A DNA stretch of 64,000 nt from Rana temporaria (Eukaryota; Chordata; Amphibia; Anura; Ranidae), in assembly GCF_905171775.1 (NCBI RefSeq), contig NC_053497.1, positions 100,053,157 to 100,117,156 of the forward strand. The letters run 5' to 3'. The translations under genes were made by a program, and so were the position numbers. Below, piece by piece: positions 22,881 through 33,254 of this stretch. Positions within the stretch are counted from its first letter, which is position 1; each line of letters starts with the position of its first letter. The notes beneath the pieces were generated by a model. The model ran no database searches and was not told where the DNA came from. It saw nothing but the letters and a program-made list of their open reading frames with translations.

Positions 22881-24518
22881 CAGTGCCTTGCAAAAGTATT
22901 CGGCCCCCTTGAACTTTGCGACCTTTTGCCACATTTCAGGCTTCAAACATAAAGATATAAAACTGTAATTTTTTTTTTTTTTTTTTTTTGAAGAATCAAC
23001 AACAAGTGGGACACAATCATGAAGTGGAACGAAATGTATTGGATATTTCAAACTTTTTTTAACAAATAAAAAACTGAAAAATTTGGCGTGCAAAATTATT
23101 CAGCCCCCTTAAGTTAACTTTGTAGCGCCACCTTTTGCTGCGATTACAGCTGTAAGTCACTTGGGGTATATCTCTATCAGTTTTGCACATCGAGAGACTG
23201 AAATTTTTGCCCATTCCTCCTTGCAAAACCGCTCGAGCTCAGTCAGTGAGGTTGGATGGAGAGCGTTTGTGAACAGCAGTTTTCAGTTCTCCACAGATTC
23301 TCGATTGGATTCAGGTCTGGACTTTGACTTGGCCATTCTAACACCTGGATATGTTTATTTGTGAACCATTCCATTGTAGATTTTGCTTTATGTTTTGGAT
23401 CATTGTCTTGTTGGAAGACAAATCTCTGTCCCAGTCTCAGGTCTTTTGCAGACTCCATCAGGTTTTCTTCCAGAATGGTCCTGTATTTGGCTCCATCCAT
23501 CTTCCCATCAATTTTAACCATCTTCCCTGTCCCTGCTGAAGAAAAGCAGGCCCAAACCATGATGCTGCCACCACCATCTTTGACAGTGGGGATGGTGTGT
23601 TCAGGGTGATGAGCTGTGTTGCTTTTACGCCAAACATAACGTTTTGCATTGTTGCCAAAAAGTTCGATTTTGGTTTCATCTGACCAGAGCACCTTCTTCC
23701 ACATGTTTGGTGTGTCTCCCAGGTGGCTTGTAGCAAACTTTAAACAACACTTTTTATGGATATCTTTAAGAAATGGCTTTCTTCTTGCCACTCTTCCATA
23801 AAGGCCAGATTTGTGCAGTATACGACTGATTGTTGTCCTATGGACAGAGTCTCCCACCTCAGCTGTAGATCTCTGCAGTTCATCCAGAGTGATCATGGGC
23901 CTCTTGGCTGCATCTCTGATCAGTCTTCTCCTTGTATGAGCTGAAAGTTTAAAGGGACGGCCGGGTCTTCAGAGATTTGCAGTGGTCTGATACTCCTTCC
24001 ATTTCAATATTATCGCTTGCACAGTGCTCCTTGGGATGTTTAAAGCTTGGAAATCTTTTTGTATCCAAATCCGGCTTTAAACTTCTCCACAACAGTATCT
24101 CGGACCTGCCTGGTGTGTTCCTTGTTCTTCATGATGCTCTCTGCACTTTAAACGGACCTCTGAGACTATCACAGTGCAGGTGCATTTATACAGAGACTTG
24201 ATTACACACAGGTGGATTCTATTTATCATCATTAGTCATTTAAGTCAACATTGGATCATTCAGAGATCCTCACTGAACTTCTGGAGAGAGTTTGCTGCAC
24301 TGAAAGTAAGGGGGCTGAATAATTTTGCACGCCCAATTTTTCAGTTTTTTATTTGTTAAAGTTTGAAATATCCAATAAATTTCGTTCCACTTCATGATTG
24401 TGTCCCACTTGTTGTTGTTTCTTCAAAAAAAATTAGTTTTATATCTTTGTGTTTGAAGCCTGAAATGTGGCAAAAGGTCGCAAAGTTCAAGGGGGCGGAA
24501 TACTTTCGCAAGGCACTG
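22881..24518 (-). mobile_element. Tc1-like DNA transposon, copy 1
   Basis: The 1,638-bp element starts CAGTGCCTTGCAAAAGTATT and ends with the complement, flanked by TA on both sides (22,879-22,880 and 24,519-24,520), the Tc1/mariner target site. The terminal inverted repeats extend about 230 bp and contain an inner repeat of the CCCCCTT(G/A)A motif (outer near 22,904, inner near 23,104), the IR/DR layout of many vertebrate Tc1 elements. The transposase gene inside runs on the minus strand and is broken. A second copy is at 61,818-63,316. Confidence 0.93.
23110..24132 (-). pseudogene. Tc1-like transposase pseudogene, copy 1
   Basis: The ancestral start is the ATG whose complement is at 24,130-24,132. 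The N-terminal helix-turn-helix region is interrupted soon after GYKKISK by a 1-base loss, and a CGA Arg codon has become TGA near 23,967. The catalytic core is open from 23,896 to 23,243. It shows RRRLI, the first Asp in KVLWSDETK, the second in FQQDNDPKHKA and the Glu in SPDLNPIENLW, so the DD34E triad is visible. After LWR a 2-base deletion shifts the frame and ends translation at QPH. Such an element cannot make transposase. The function of intact relatives is cut-and-paste transposition at TA sites. Confidence 0.9.
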
Positions 24519-24596
24519 TACCTTCCTTGTACTTGGTAAAAAAAAAGAGGAATGCCCCAGGGATTTTGTGGGCCAAGGTAAAGACCAGAAATTAAA

Positions 24597-25304
24597 CTAC
24601 AATTAGTAGTTGATAAAATCGGAGCACACTAGTCGTGTTACAATGGTATACAGCTAGATTGGGAAGCACTTGGTAGGTCTCAGAAGTGGAAGGCGAACCA
24701 TGATACATGGGTTCAGAAGTTCCGACGTGTTTTGGAATATTTAAATATAAAATTCCTTCAGGGGCAGATCAAAGTCCAACTGTATTATCTATTAAAGTAC
24801 CACACTTGTACAAATGTGAACAAGAATAGGAAAACGGCGTGACTGGTATATAATTGGGATAAGTGGTCTGAAAAAAGATGGCCAACTGGCAATTTTATAT
24901 CACAGATCAAGATCCACTCCAAACAGAGTCAGGGTCACCCCTCTAATCCCCCCCGCATGTCCAGGGGACGCCCAAGGTGGGTGACGATTGTAGAGACGCT
25001 TTCAAGACAATGGTAGCATAATGATCACCACTAGAGATTTAAATGTCCCAATTATATACCGGTCATGCCGTTTTCCCGTTCACATTTGTACAAGCATAGT
25101 ATTTATTGCATAAACTTTTGTTTTGGAAAAAAAAATTATATTGTGTTACTAGATAATACAGTTGACCTTTGATCAGCCCCTGAAGAAGGAATTTAATATT
25201 TAAATATTCCGAAACCTTCTGAGACCTACCAAGTGCTTCAGAATTTAGCTGTATACCATTGTAACATTAATAGTGTGCTCTGATTTTATCAACTACTAAT
25301 TGTA
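24597..25304. repeat. Foldback element, about 708 bp
   Basis: The left arm CTACAATTAGTAGTTGATAA (24,597) pairs with TTATCAACTACTAATTGTA ending at 25,304. ACAATGGTATACAGCTA pairs with TAGCTGTATACCATTGT, and GGTATATAATTGGGA (24,844) pairs with TCCCAATTATATACC (25,047). The arms are about 260 bp and the spacer about 180 bp. It contains CGACGTGTTTTGGAATATTT on the left and the diverged AAATATTCCGAAACC on the right. Non-coding. Confidence 0.75.
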
Positions 25305-26767
25305 TGTCCTTGTCTGTTTTTTTGGTAATACTTTAACTTTTTATACATGTTCTTTATGCCTTGGGCATTCCTTCTTGTTCTCCTTTGTTTTTGGGATGTG
25401 GCCTGGTTCTCCAATCTATTATCTAGCGGTAGTCCCCATATAATCTTTCTCCTCTTTCCTTGTACTTGGTAGTTCTTTTACACAACACTTTGATATACCA
25501 GAGCAGTTTACTTTAACATATTTGTCTGTCAGTTAAACTGGATCCACATTATACAACTCTTGTTTGATTTTTTTTTTTTTCCCTTTTAGATTTTATAAAA
25601 CCATGTAGTGCAAGGGCCTGCCTGACTTCATACAAAATACTTTTTGACCTCCTGTTATATAGTTCTGGTAAATCCGAAAGGAAAACAATCTAAAGAATAT
25701 TGACTAGTGTATATCCAGCCTATCAGAAAAAGTTCATGCAGTAAAAAAAAAAAAAAAAAACAGTATTAAGGGAAAGATCTATAAATAGAAAAGCAATACT
25801 TTCTGTATAATAGCTGTTTGAACCACTATAACTGAATGTATAATAGAGTACAAAACTTGTTAAATCATAAAATGCAAAATGAAATAAAACTTTATGTAAA
25901 TGTATTTTATTATACTACAGTGGAAATATAAGCCCCCCAAAAAAAAATTAAAATCTCAAAGTGGATGTCACACAGCAGATGCCTTTTATCTTTTCTTTTA
26001 AAAGAAAAGTAACGGTGAAAAGAAATATACAAAAAACAAACTCCATACCCCTGCTCTTCACAGGTACTCCATGCACTTCTCTGTCTTGCCTTTAGGGTTC
26101 CTTGGATTTTCTATCTCTCACGTTTGTAATGATGACAAATGACGTACAACAACAATTATCTGTGGTACCAATAGGCAGTGTGACACTTTTTTGGAAATGG
26201 TTGTAGTATTCAGAACTACACTTTATAGTGAATGGGTGAGGACAGGGAAAGTTAAACGCAAGATACAAATAAAAAAAACAAGACTTTACTTCCACTTTAA
26301 GGCAGAATAAATCGCAATAATGGGTTCAGTGTAGTAACTAAAGGCAACCAATATAACTTTGCATCACTTTAGAGCATCCAGAACAATTAAAGATATAAGT
26401 TATAACTGGTTACCAATTGTAAACATTGGTCTGACTTATTGTAACACAAAGTTTTATATAGTGTAATGTTCAGCATTTCTTCATTGACAGATCATTTTAT
26501 TGTCTCATACGCAATTTACTAGTTGGTGGCAAATTATATATTGTCACCCATTGAATAGGCGAAGTTGGAAAGGAAACATTGATACACTATTTAAGTTGCA
26601 TGAATTATGGTAAACTTTGCGCTTCCATTGTTTAGTACAACTAAGAGATACTACAGAAGGTGCACCGCATTGCATCTAATAAAGAATAATCGGGTGCCTT
26701 GGCATTAAAAAAAAAAGCGTCTGTAAAGCATCTGTAATCCCAATGTGAAAGCCTGAGTGCTTTCAGA
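25305..26767. other. Unassigned AT-rich interval
   Basis: I recognise no gene, terminal repeat or RNA in this stretch. It contains a run of about 18 A at 25,743-25,760 and many short AT-rich segments. Open frames are at most about 67 codons, without recognisable content. Confidence 0.5.
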
Positions 26768-27184
26768 GCCCTTTCACACTGCCAGCGCCTGAAAAACGCT
26801 GGTAAAGCTCCGCTAAGACCCCTTTTACACTGGGGCATTTTTCAGGCGCTTTGTCATTTTAAAAAGAGCCTCAATGGGAAGGGCACTTTAGAAGGGTTGT
26901 ATTCAACGCTCCTAAAGCGCTACAAAGAAGTTGCTTGCAGGACTTTTTTGACGCCCTGCCAGCGCAGCACCTCAGTGTGAAAGCACTCAGGCTTTCACAT
27001 TGGGATTGCAGATGAGGCTTCTTTCATGCCTTTTACAGGCACTTTTTTTTAACGCTAAGACCCCTTTCACACTATGGCGTTTCTCAGGCACTTTAGTGTG
27101 AAAGCACTCAGGCTTTCACATTGGGATTGCAGATGCAGCTTCTTTCAGGTGTTTTTTACCGCCTCAGTGTGAAAGGGGTCTTAA
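26768..27184. repeat. TTTCACACTG-type MITE, rearranged
   Basis: The left part CCCTTTCACACTGCCAGCGC is followed by repeated internal segments: AGTGTGAAAGCACTCAGGCT occurs at about 26,974 and again at about 27,094, followed both times by TTCACATTGGGATTGCAGATG. The right end is CAGTGTGAAAGGGGTCTTA. The repeated block suggests a local duplication. A short (TA)n tract follows at about 27,203-27,241, then 240 bp of unassigned sequence. Confidence 0.55.
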
Positions 27185-27509
27185 AAATAAATGCACATTT
27201 CTATATATATATATAATATATATATATATATATAATATATAATTTTGCTCTCTGTCCATATCTTCAAAATGAGCAGGCAGTTACTTGAGAGCAGGAAGAT
27301 CAATGGACTACGAGTGTATTCATTCACAGGAAACTGTAAATGAATGAAGCAGCCGTTTGGGCAGTGCACTGCACAGCCATGCTGTTTTCAAATCGTGACC
27401 ATGGGGGTGGGGGATTGGGGGTTCATGCTGACTGTTACACCCTAAATATGATATCATGTTAAAGGCGAACTTGACCTTTAAAAAAATTCTAAGACCCCTT
27501 TCACACTAA

Positions 27510-27747
27510 GGCTGCATTCACACCTCCACGACAAGATACGCCGCGTATTTTGCCGCGAGTGTGTAACTTTCCTTCCCATTGCTTTGTATGGCCGAACGCC
27601 AATGCCGCCTGAAAAAAAGGGTCCGGGACTTTTTTTCAGGCGTACGGCGTCTTTGAGATGTGAACCATCTCCATAGACAGCAATGGGAATTCTCCCCTCC
27701 AGCGGCACGAGCGTCGGGCGTTTTGTCGCGGAGGTGTGAATGGGCTC
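27510..27747. mobile_element. Palindromic MITE with TAA target duplication
   Basis: It starts GGCTGCATTCACACCTCC and ends GGAGGTGTGAATGGGCTC, flanked by TAA at 27,507-27,509 and 27,748-27,750. A 3-bp TWA duplication is the mark of PIF/Harbinger-type insertions, so I suspect that superfamily. The palindromic relative at 2,570-2,886 has the same GCTGCATTCACACCT end. Confidence 0.55.
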
Positions 27748-27965
27748 TAAGGCACTTTTCAGGCGCTTTTGTGCTAAAAAAAAAAAAAAAAGTGCCTGAA
27801 AAGCTCACAAAAACCTGTTTCCATTAAAATCAATGAATGCTTTTACAGCGGGGAGGTGAGCTGCACTGGCAGGGCAGTGAAAAGACTCCTGCAAGCAGCA
27901 TCTTTGGAGCGCTAAAAAAAACTCCTCATTGAAATGAATGAAAAGCTCTGAAAAAGCGCCTATTG

Positions 27966-28124
27966 CAGGGATATGCAATTAGCAGACCTCCAGCTGTTGC
28001 AAAACTACAAGTCCCATCATGCCTCTGACTGAGTGTTATGCTTGTGGCTGTCAGAGTCTTGCTATTCCCTTAATGGGAATTGTAGTTCTGCAACAGCTGG
28101 AGGTCCGCTAATTGCATATCCCTG
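27966..28124. mobile_element. hAT-like MITE, 159 bp, perfect 8-bp duplication
   Basis: The ends CAGGGATATGCAATTAGC and GCTAATTGCATATCCCTG are exact inverted copies. The element is flanked by GCCTATTG at 27,958-27,965 and 28,125-28,132. The inner arms CCTCCAGCTGTTGCAAAACT / CTGCAACAGCTGGAGGTCC also pair. The CAGGG start and 8-bp duplication point to the hAT superfamily. Confidence 0.85.
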
Positions 28125-28329
28125 GCCTATTGTTTTACTGGCAGTTTAGAAGCACCTCAGTGTGAAAGTAGCCTAAGGCTGGCCATACATTATACAATTT
28201 TTGATGATGCAAGTCTTATGGCAGTTATAATTGCCCATCCTGGGTTAATGGCTCAAACTATATGGACATAATGTCACTTCAGTATCACTGGTTGTATGCA
28301 TGGTCTGGGTCCTGACCTGTACATTAGTG

Positions 28330-28514
28330 CAATGTTTCTCAACTCCAGTCCTCAAGGTGCCCCAACAGGTCATGTTTTCAGGATTTCCCTTGGATAAAAC
28401 GGCTGTGATAATTACTAAGGCAGTGAAACTGATCAAATCGCCTGTGCAAAATGATGGAAAGCCTGAAAATCTGACCTGTTGGGGTGCCTTGAGGACTGGA
28501 GTTGAGAAACACTG
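28330..28514. mobile_element. hAT-like MITE, 185 bp
   Basis: It runs from CAATGTTTCTCAACTCCAGT to the complement ACTGGAGTTGAGAAACACTG. It is flanked by CATTAGTG (28,322-28,329) and CATTCGTG (28,515-28,522), an 8-bp duplication with one mismatch. The inner arms CCCCAACAGGTCATGTTTTC / CTGACCTGTTGGGG also pair. The CAGTGTTTCTCAAC-type terminus resembles hAT elements of the Charlie/Tip100 style. From 28,523 to 28,993 I see no gene. Confidence 0.82.
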
Positions 28515-28993
28515 CATTCGTGAAGGAAGGATTAGGGTGTCAGGACAAAGCTTGTACCTTCATAAGTTGTCAATTTTTGCATCCATATTTTCTGATGTCT
28601 TCCCCCCCCCCTCCCCTCCTTTTTAATGGAATCTTTACATAATGCTGATGGGCATCACTTCTAGCAAGAAGAACATGTGTAGCACTTTACCTTTTTAACC
28701 ACCATCAGCACTATAAAAGTAGGCACACCTAATTATAGCAAAGCAAAATTCCAAGCACTGTGGGTTTATATTTTCTCCCCTTTCTATTGCCAGATATTTG
28801 CTGTATCCTTATGACTGCTTTTGTTTAGACCAGATACCTACAGCTCTATAGATGGAACTTGTGTACAACCAGTTGGCTCATACATGAATTGGATTTAGCC
28901 TGGTCCCTGCTGAACTGGCTGAATTTCTATCTATGTGTGGACATAAGCATACTGGTCTTAAGTGTTCTTGCATAGCAAGACCACTTACTGTTA

Positions 28994-29104
28994 TTTCCTG
29001 GTGCCTCCATGGCAGCATACCAATGGTCATGGCTCCGCCCCCACTGACCCACAGGACCACGTAACTCTCTCAATAAAAAAGGGTTCCCCCCTCAGATAGG
29101 CATT
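28994..29104. repeat. DIRS left inverted terminal repeat
   Basis: It begins TTTCCTGGTGCCTCCATGGC and ends CCCCTCAGATAGGCATT. It is the inverted copy of 34,448-34,560, differing near the outer end where the right repeat has GCCTACCCATGG in place of GCCTCCATGG. It includes AATAAAAAAGGG near 29,072. Confidence 0.9.
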
Positions 29105-29663
29105 TTCTTTTTTCTGTCCTCATCCCGCAGGATCAGATTTCAGCCCTACCTCACCATCCATGGTGCAACCGTTGCAGGTTCATGCTCTCCTGCAGGACGG
29201 AGTCCTATGGCTTGGGCTGCTAAAGGCGCCAGATAAGTATAGGAGCCCATTTTTTCTGAGGATTTTTTTTGGGGCACTTATGTTACCTCCAGGAGCTTAT
29301 GCATCTCCTCTTAAGGTATTTAAGCTGACTAGTCCATATCCCGGAGGGTGCTCCTCCAGTAATAGGGCTTTACCACTATGTGATAGGATTTCCAGCTCTT
29401 ACCGCGTGTATGTCTCTCCCCTCGGCGAGACGCCGAGCGTCTGCCCTCCCCACGAGCTGCAAGCGCTTCGCGCGGGTCACATGACGCAGTTTGTCATCTC
29501 GGGGGGCGGAGACGCGGCCGCGCATGCGCACTGCGCGTTTGGCGGCCATCTTGGTACTCCCAAGACCTTAAAAACAGCCTGTCTTTCTCAGTGGAGAGCA
29601 GACTGTCAGTGGGATAGCATCGCCAGCACTTGTCTCCTGCTGGATTCCCTCTACCAGAGCAAT

Positions 29664-29722
29664 ATGGATCCTTGCCAAGGTACTTTGTTGGACTGGGCAG
29701 TATTGAAGGAATTGTGTTTAGC

Positions 29723-29772
<50 letters not shown>

Positions 29773-29900
29773 CTTTTGTTTTTTTTTTTTTGTTTTTTTT
29801 TTGTGTTCAAAACCAGATAGTAATCATAGGAAATTCTTAATTTACCCTTAGCTGCCCTGGACATAGTCATGCCAATAAAAGATCCTCAACATTCCACTAG
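29664..29900 (+). CDS. DIRS gag, predicted 5' exons A and B (introns inferred)
   Basis: An ATG at 29,664 with a good context (A at -3, G at +4) opens MDPCQ. I infer a first small exon 29,664-29,679 ending CAAG before GTACTT, a second exon 29,852-29,900 after TTTACCCTTAG and ending ACTAG before GTAAGG, and then the main exon from 30,001 after TCTCCGCAG. The 16 and 49 bases of the two exons plus the first base of the third keep one frame that runs straight into the long gag frame. Without splicing, the ATG frame stops at about 29,840 and the exon B frame hits TAA two bases into the second intron. The 172-bp first intron holds a (TA)n tract. Inference only; no transcript evidence. Confidence 0.5.
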
Positions 29901-30000
29901 GTAAGGGCTGCTACAGAACAGGTAAAGTATTAGTAAGAGTAAAAAGAGCACTATCACAGACATACTATAAATCCTATATTCTGGGATTTTGTCTCCGCAG

Positions 30001-31351
30001 CCCGCAACGAGACGCATCTTACAGATCCTCCCGTGACAGAAGCTCAGGAGGCCATAGGAGTTCAGGCCATACACACGCTTCAGGCCGCAATTCCAGCAGC
30101 CATCGAAGTTCTTCCCACCAGTCCTCTTCCAAGCCTAGGGGAGATGACTGCTGGATCTGTGGGAAAAAGGCCCTGCCAGGCAAGTTAGCCTGCGGCCAAT
30201 GCTTCTTGGAGGCTACTGCAGAAAAACAGGTGTCCACAAGCTCGATAAAGGACCTTATCAAAGAATCCATCAGAGAATTGGCTACAGCCCAAAGCACTTC
30301 TTCTCCTCCTTCTCCCTCGGCCGAGCAGGAGATCGCGGGTCCATCCACCCCATACCCGGGGGAAGAGGGCCTGGACGAGGACTTGGTATCAAATGAAGAA
30401 GAGATTTCAGCCTTTGACTTTGGTCTGGTGGAGCCATTTGTAAGGGCAGTCAAGGACGCCATTCAGTGGGATGAAGAGGGCCTGGAGCCTCCGTCCAAAA
30501 CAAAAAGATACTTTCCGCATTTAACAAAGAGGGTGTCTAATTTCCCCCTTATGGAGGAGATTAAAGGGATCATTCTAGGAGAATGGCAGAAAGTTGATAA
30601 GAGGCCTGTCGCTTTTAATCGTCTTCAAAAACTGTATCCGTTGGCTGAATTGGATGCTAAGATCTTTGAATCCATTCCAACTGTGGATGCCTCAGTCATG
30701 AGGCTGGCAAAAAATTCGACCCTACCACTAGAGGACTCGGTCTCCTTCAAAGATGCTTTAGACCGGAGGATCGATGCAGATCTTAAAAAGATATACCAAG
30801 CAACTGGCGGGGCTTGCAAACCGGCGGTAGCCTTATCGTCGGTTTCCAGAGCCACCAGGGTGTGGACTGACAACATTGAGACAGCTCTCAGAGCAGGCAT
30901 AGACACCGAGGAAGTCATTAAGGCATTAGATGAGTTAAAGCTGGCATCAGATTTCATGGCAGAGGCAGCAATAGATGTCTTAAGAAGCTCCTCCAGGGCC
31001 ATGTTGTATTCAATCACGGCCAGAAGAGCCCTATGGTTAAAACCATGGGCAGCAGACCCATCTTCGAAGCAATCGTGGTGTCGCATTCCGTATGATGGGA
31101 AAGCACTTTTTGGGGAGAAGATGGATTCGGCAATTTCAAGAGTCACAGGAGGAAAGAGTGGTCTGATCCCTCAAGATAGAAACAGAAGGAAGAGATTTTT
31201 TCCCAGGCCTGGAGCTCAGCAGAGAGGAAGGGACTCAAGATCCTATCGCCCGGGTTATAGAAGGGGCTGGAAGGGGTCTCAAGCTTCTTTCCTTAAGTTG
31301 GGGAAACAAAAACCCACAACTTCTGTGGGAGATTCCCAAAAGTCTTTTTGA
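30001..31351 (+). CDS. DIRS Gag-like protein, main exon
   Basis: This continuous frame of about 450 codons ends at TGA 31,349-31,351. No ATG occurs in its first 200 bases, so the true start probably lies upstream and is reached by splicing. The N-terminal part is rich in Ser, Arg and His. Next comes a cysteine cluster CWICGKKALPGKLACGQC (30,152-30,205), a likely zinc-binding knuckle. After this are an acidic stretch (EEGLDEDL, NEEE) and a long helical region with AFNRLQKLYPL, SSRAMLYSITARRALWLKPW and a basic tail rich in Arg and Gly (about 31,170-31,280) suited to binding RNA. In DIRS elements this first protein is thought to form the particle and bind RNA. The RT frame follows in another reading frame. 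Confidence 0.85.
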
Positions 31352-31376
31352 CTCCCCTCCCACCCAGACCGGCCTA

Positions 31377-33254
31377 GTGGGTGCAAGACTCAAGGCCTAT
31401 GCGCAGGTCTGGGTGGAAGGGTGCACCGACCCATGGGTGGTGTCCACCATACTCAGGGGACATTTTTGGAGGTTCAAATCTCGCCCTCCTCCATATTCTT
31501 TCCAAGACACCAAGATTCCGGCGTCCAAAGAGAAAAGGGCAGTATTATTTCAGTACATCCAAATACTGTTACAGCAGGGGGCAGTGTTACCAGTCCCAGC
31601 CTCAGAGACGAACTCGGGATTCTACTCTCCCGTCTTCTTAATTCCCAAGAAGACGGGGGGATGGAGACCCGTACTGGATCTAAAAAGACTGAACAAGTAT
31701 ATCAGACTGGAACGCTTCAAGATGGAGTCCCTGAACACAGTAATCTTATCAGTCCAGCCCGGGGACTGGATGGTTTCCATAGATCTCCAGGATGCATATT
31801 TGCACATTCCAATAAACAGCCAGTTCCAGCATTTTCTACGGTTCAAGGTGGGCGGCCTATGTCTACAGTTCCAATGCCTCCCGTTTGGAATCTCATCAGC
31901 CCCCAGAACGTTTACCAAAGTACTAGGGGCCATTCTAGTGCCTCTGCGGGAAAAGGGGATACGAGTACTATATTATTTGGACGATATTCTAATCTTGTCT
32001 CAGCAAAAAGACCTCTTAGAGGAGCACACCCAAACAGTACTAAGCACCTTGTCCAGGTTCGGTTGGTTGATCAACATAGCGAAAAGCCAGCTAAAGCCAA
32101 CACAGAAAATGGGTTACTTAGGAGCCCTATTCAACACCCCGGAGAAATCAGTCTCTCTTCCACCGGAGAAGGTTCCAATGTTGGTTCAAAAAGTAAAACG
32201 AGCAATGAGCTCCCGCTTCATGTCAGCGTCAGAGTGCCTGAGCCTCATAGGCTCCTTCGCTTCATGCATCCCAATGGTAAAATGGGCCAAATGGCACCTA
32301 CGGGAATTTCAGCTAGGGTTCCTAGCCCAATGGGGGAAAGAACATCTCAAGCAGAAGATAATTGTGTCCTCTTCGATGAAATCCAGTCTATGGTGGTGGA
32401 CAAGACCCTCCAATCTATTAACTCCGCGACTCCTAGGTCCAATAACATGGACCATTCTTACTTCAGACGCCAGCCAACTAGGTTGGGGGGCACACACCCA
32501 AGACAAATTAGTTCAAGGGAAGTGGCCATTCAGTGCGGAGGGAGTGATATCCAATGTACTGGAACTAAGAGCGGCCTGGATGGGGTTTCTACATTTAGCA
32601 CCTCTTCTCAGGGGAAAACCGGTCCTTCTTCAAATGGACAACCGTGCGGCGGTGGCCTACGTCCAGAACCAAGGGGGCACGCACAGCAGGGCATTACTCA
32701 GCGAAGTAACTCCAATAATCTCGTGGGCAGAGAGGAATCTGTTCGACATACGGGCATGCTATATTCCGGGTCCAGAGAACCAGTTAGCCGATCACCTATC
32801 AAGGTCGTTCTGCAACAACAACGAATGGTCTCTAGACCAAGAGGTCTTCAACAGGATCTGCCAACAGTGGGGGACTCCCCAATTAGATCTTTTTGCCTCA
32901 CCGCTCAATGCAAAGACTCCTCGCTTCTTCTCAAGAGCACCATGTCCGACAGCAGTGGGTACAGATGCTCTGATCCAGCCTTGGACATTCCAGTTGGGTT
33001 ATGCCTTTCCCCCAACTCCCTTGATTCTGAGATTCCTCCAGCGTCTGACAAAGGAAGAAGTAACCATCCTAGCGATCATTCCATATTGGCCAAGGAGGCC
33101 GTGGTTCCCGCTACTGGTCAGTCTATCCCTGAGCAATCCGACATCTCTACCTCTCAAGAACAACCTGCTGACGCAGGGCAGTTTCATCCACCCGAATCCA
33201 GAGATCCTGGATTTGAGGGTCTGGATATTGAAAGGAGGAGGCTGGGGGATATAG
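31377..33254 (+). CDS. DIRS reverse transcriptase - RNase H polyprotein
   Basis: An open frame of 625 codons. Reverse transcriptase occupies roughly residues 60-270: FLIPKKTGGWRPVLDLKRLN, VSIDLQDAYLHIPI with the first catalytic Asp, LPFGISSAPRTFTK, and YLDD at residues 200-203. RNase H covers about 360-480: SDASQLGWGAH (Asp near 364), LELRAAW, MDNRAAVAYVQNQGG and GPENQLADHLSR. The last 140 residues (LDLFASPLNAKTPRFFSR, FPPTPLILRFLQRL, IIPYWPRRPW) match the extension that DIRS elements carry after RNase H, sometimes compared with a Dam-type methyltransferase. The first codon here is GTG; the frame is also open upstream through the gag end, so it may be made by frameshifting or internal initiation. 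It copies element RNA into DNA. Confidence 0.92.
   Translation: MGARLKAYAQVWVEGCTDPWVVSTILRGHFWRFKSRPPPYSFQDTKIPASKEKRAVLFQYIQILLQQGAVLPVPASETNSGFYSPVFLIPKKTGGWRPVLDLKRLNKYIRLERFKMESLNTVILSVQPGDWMVSIDLQDAYLHIPINSQFQHFLRFKVGGLCLQFQCLPFGISSAPRTFTKVLGAILVPLREKGIRVLYYLDDILILSQQKDLLEEHTQTVLSTLSRFGWLINIAKSQLKPTQKMGYLGALFNTPEKSVSLPPEKVPMLVQKVKRAMSSRFMSASECLSLIGSFASCIPMVKWAKWHLREFQLGFLAQWGKEHLKQKIIVSSSMKSSLWWWTRPSNLLTPRLLGPITWTILTSDASQLGWGAHTQDKLVQGKWPFSAEGVISNVLELRAAWMGFLHLAPLLRGKPVLLQMDNRAAVAYVQNQGGTHSRALLSEVTPIISWAERNLFDIRACYIPGPENQLADHLSRSFCNNNEWSLDQEVFNRICQQWGTPQLDLFASPLNAKTPRFFSRAPCPTAVGTDALIQPWTFQLGYAFPPTPLILRFLQRLTKEEVTILAIIPYWPRRPWFPLLVSLSLSNPTSLPLKNNLLTQGSFIHPNPEILDLRVWILKGGGWGI

Larger units (their letters stand above)
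27487..28175. repeat. TTTCACACT-type MITE holding two younger insertions
   Basis: The outer element starts TCTAAGACCCCTTTCACAC and ends CTCAGTGTGAAAGTAGCCT. Inside it are a palindromic element at 27,510-27,747 and a hAT-like element at 27,966-28,124. With both removed, the outer element would be about 290 bp long, similar to its relatives. Confidence 0.6.

Noticed and set aside
29160..29840. 226-codon frame at the start of the DIRS element
   Set aside because: Most of it is the GC-rich leader and its end is a translated (TA)n tract. Only the short part from the ATG at 29,664 is likely used, as a first gag exon.
31421..32941. First half of a 942-codon open frame over the DIRS RT
   Set aside because: It is the shifted-phase shadow of the RT/RNase H frame. 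Only the part from about 32,942 onward reads as a tyrosine recombinase.
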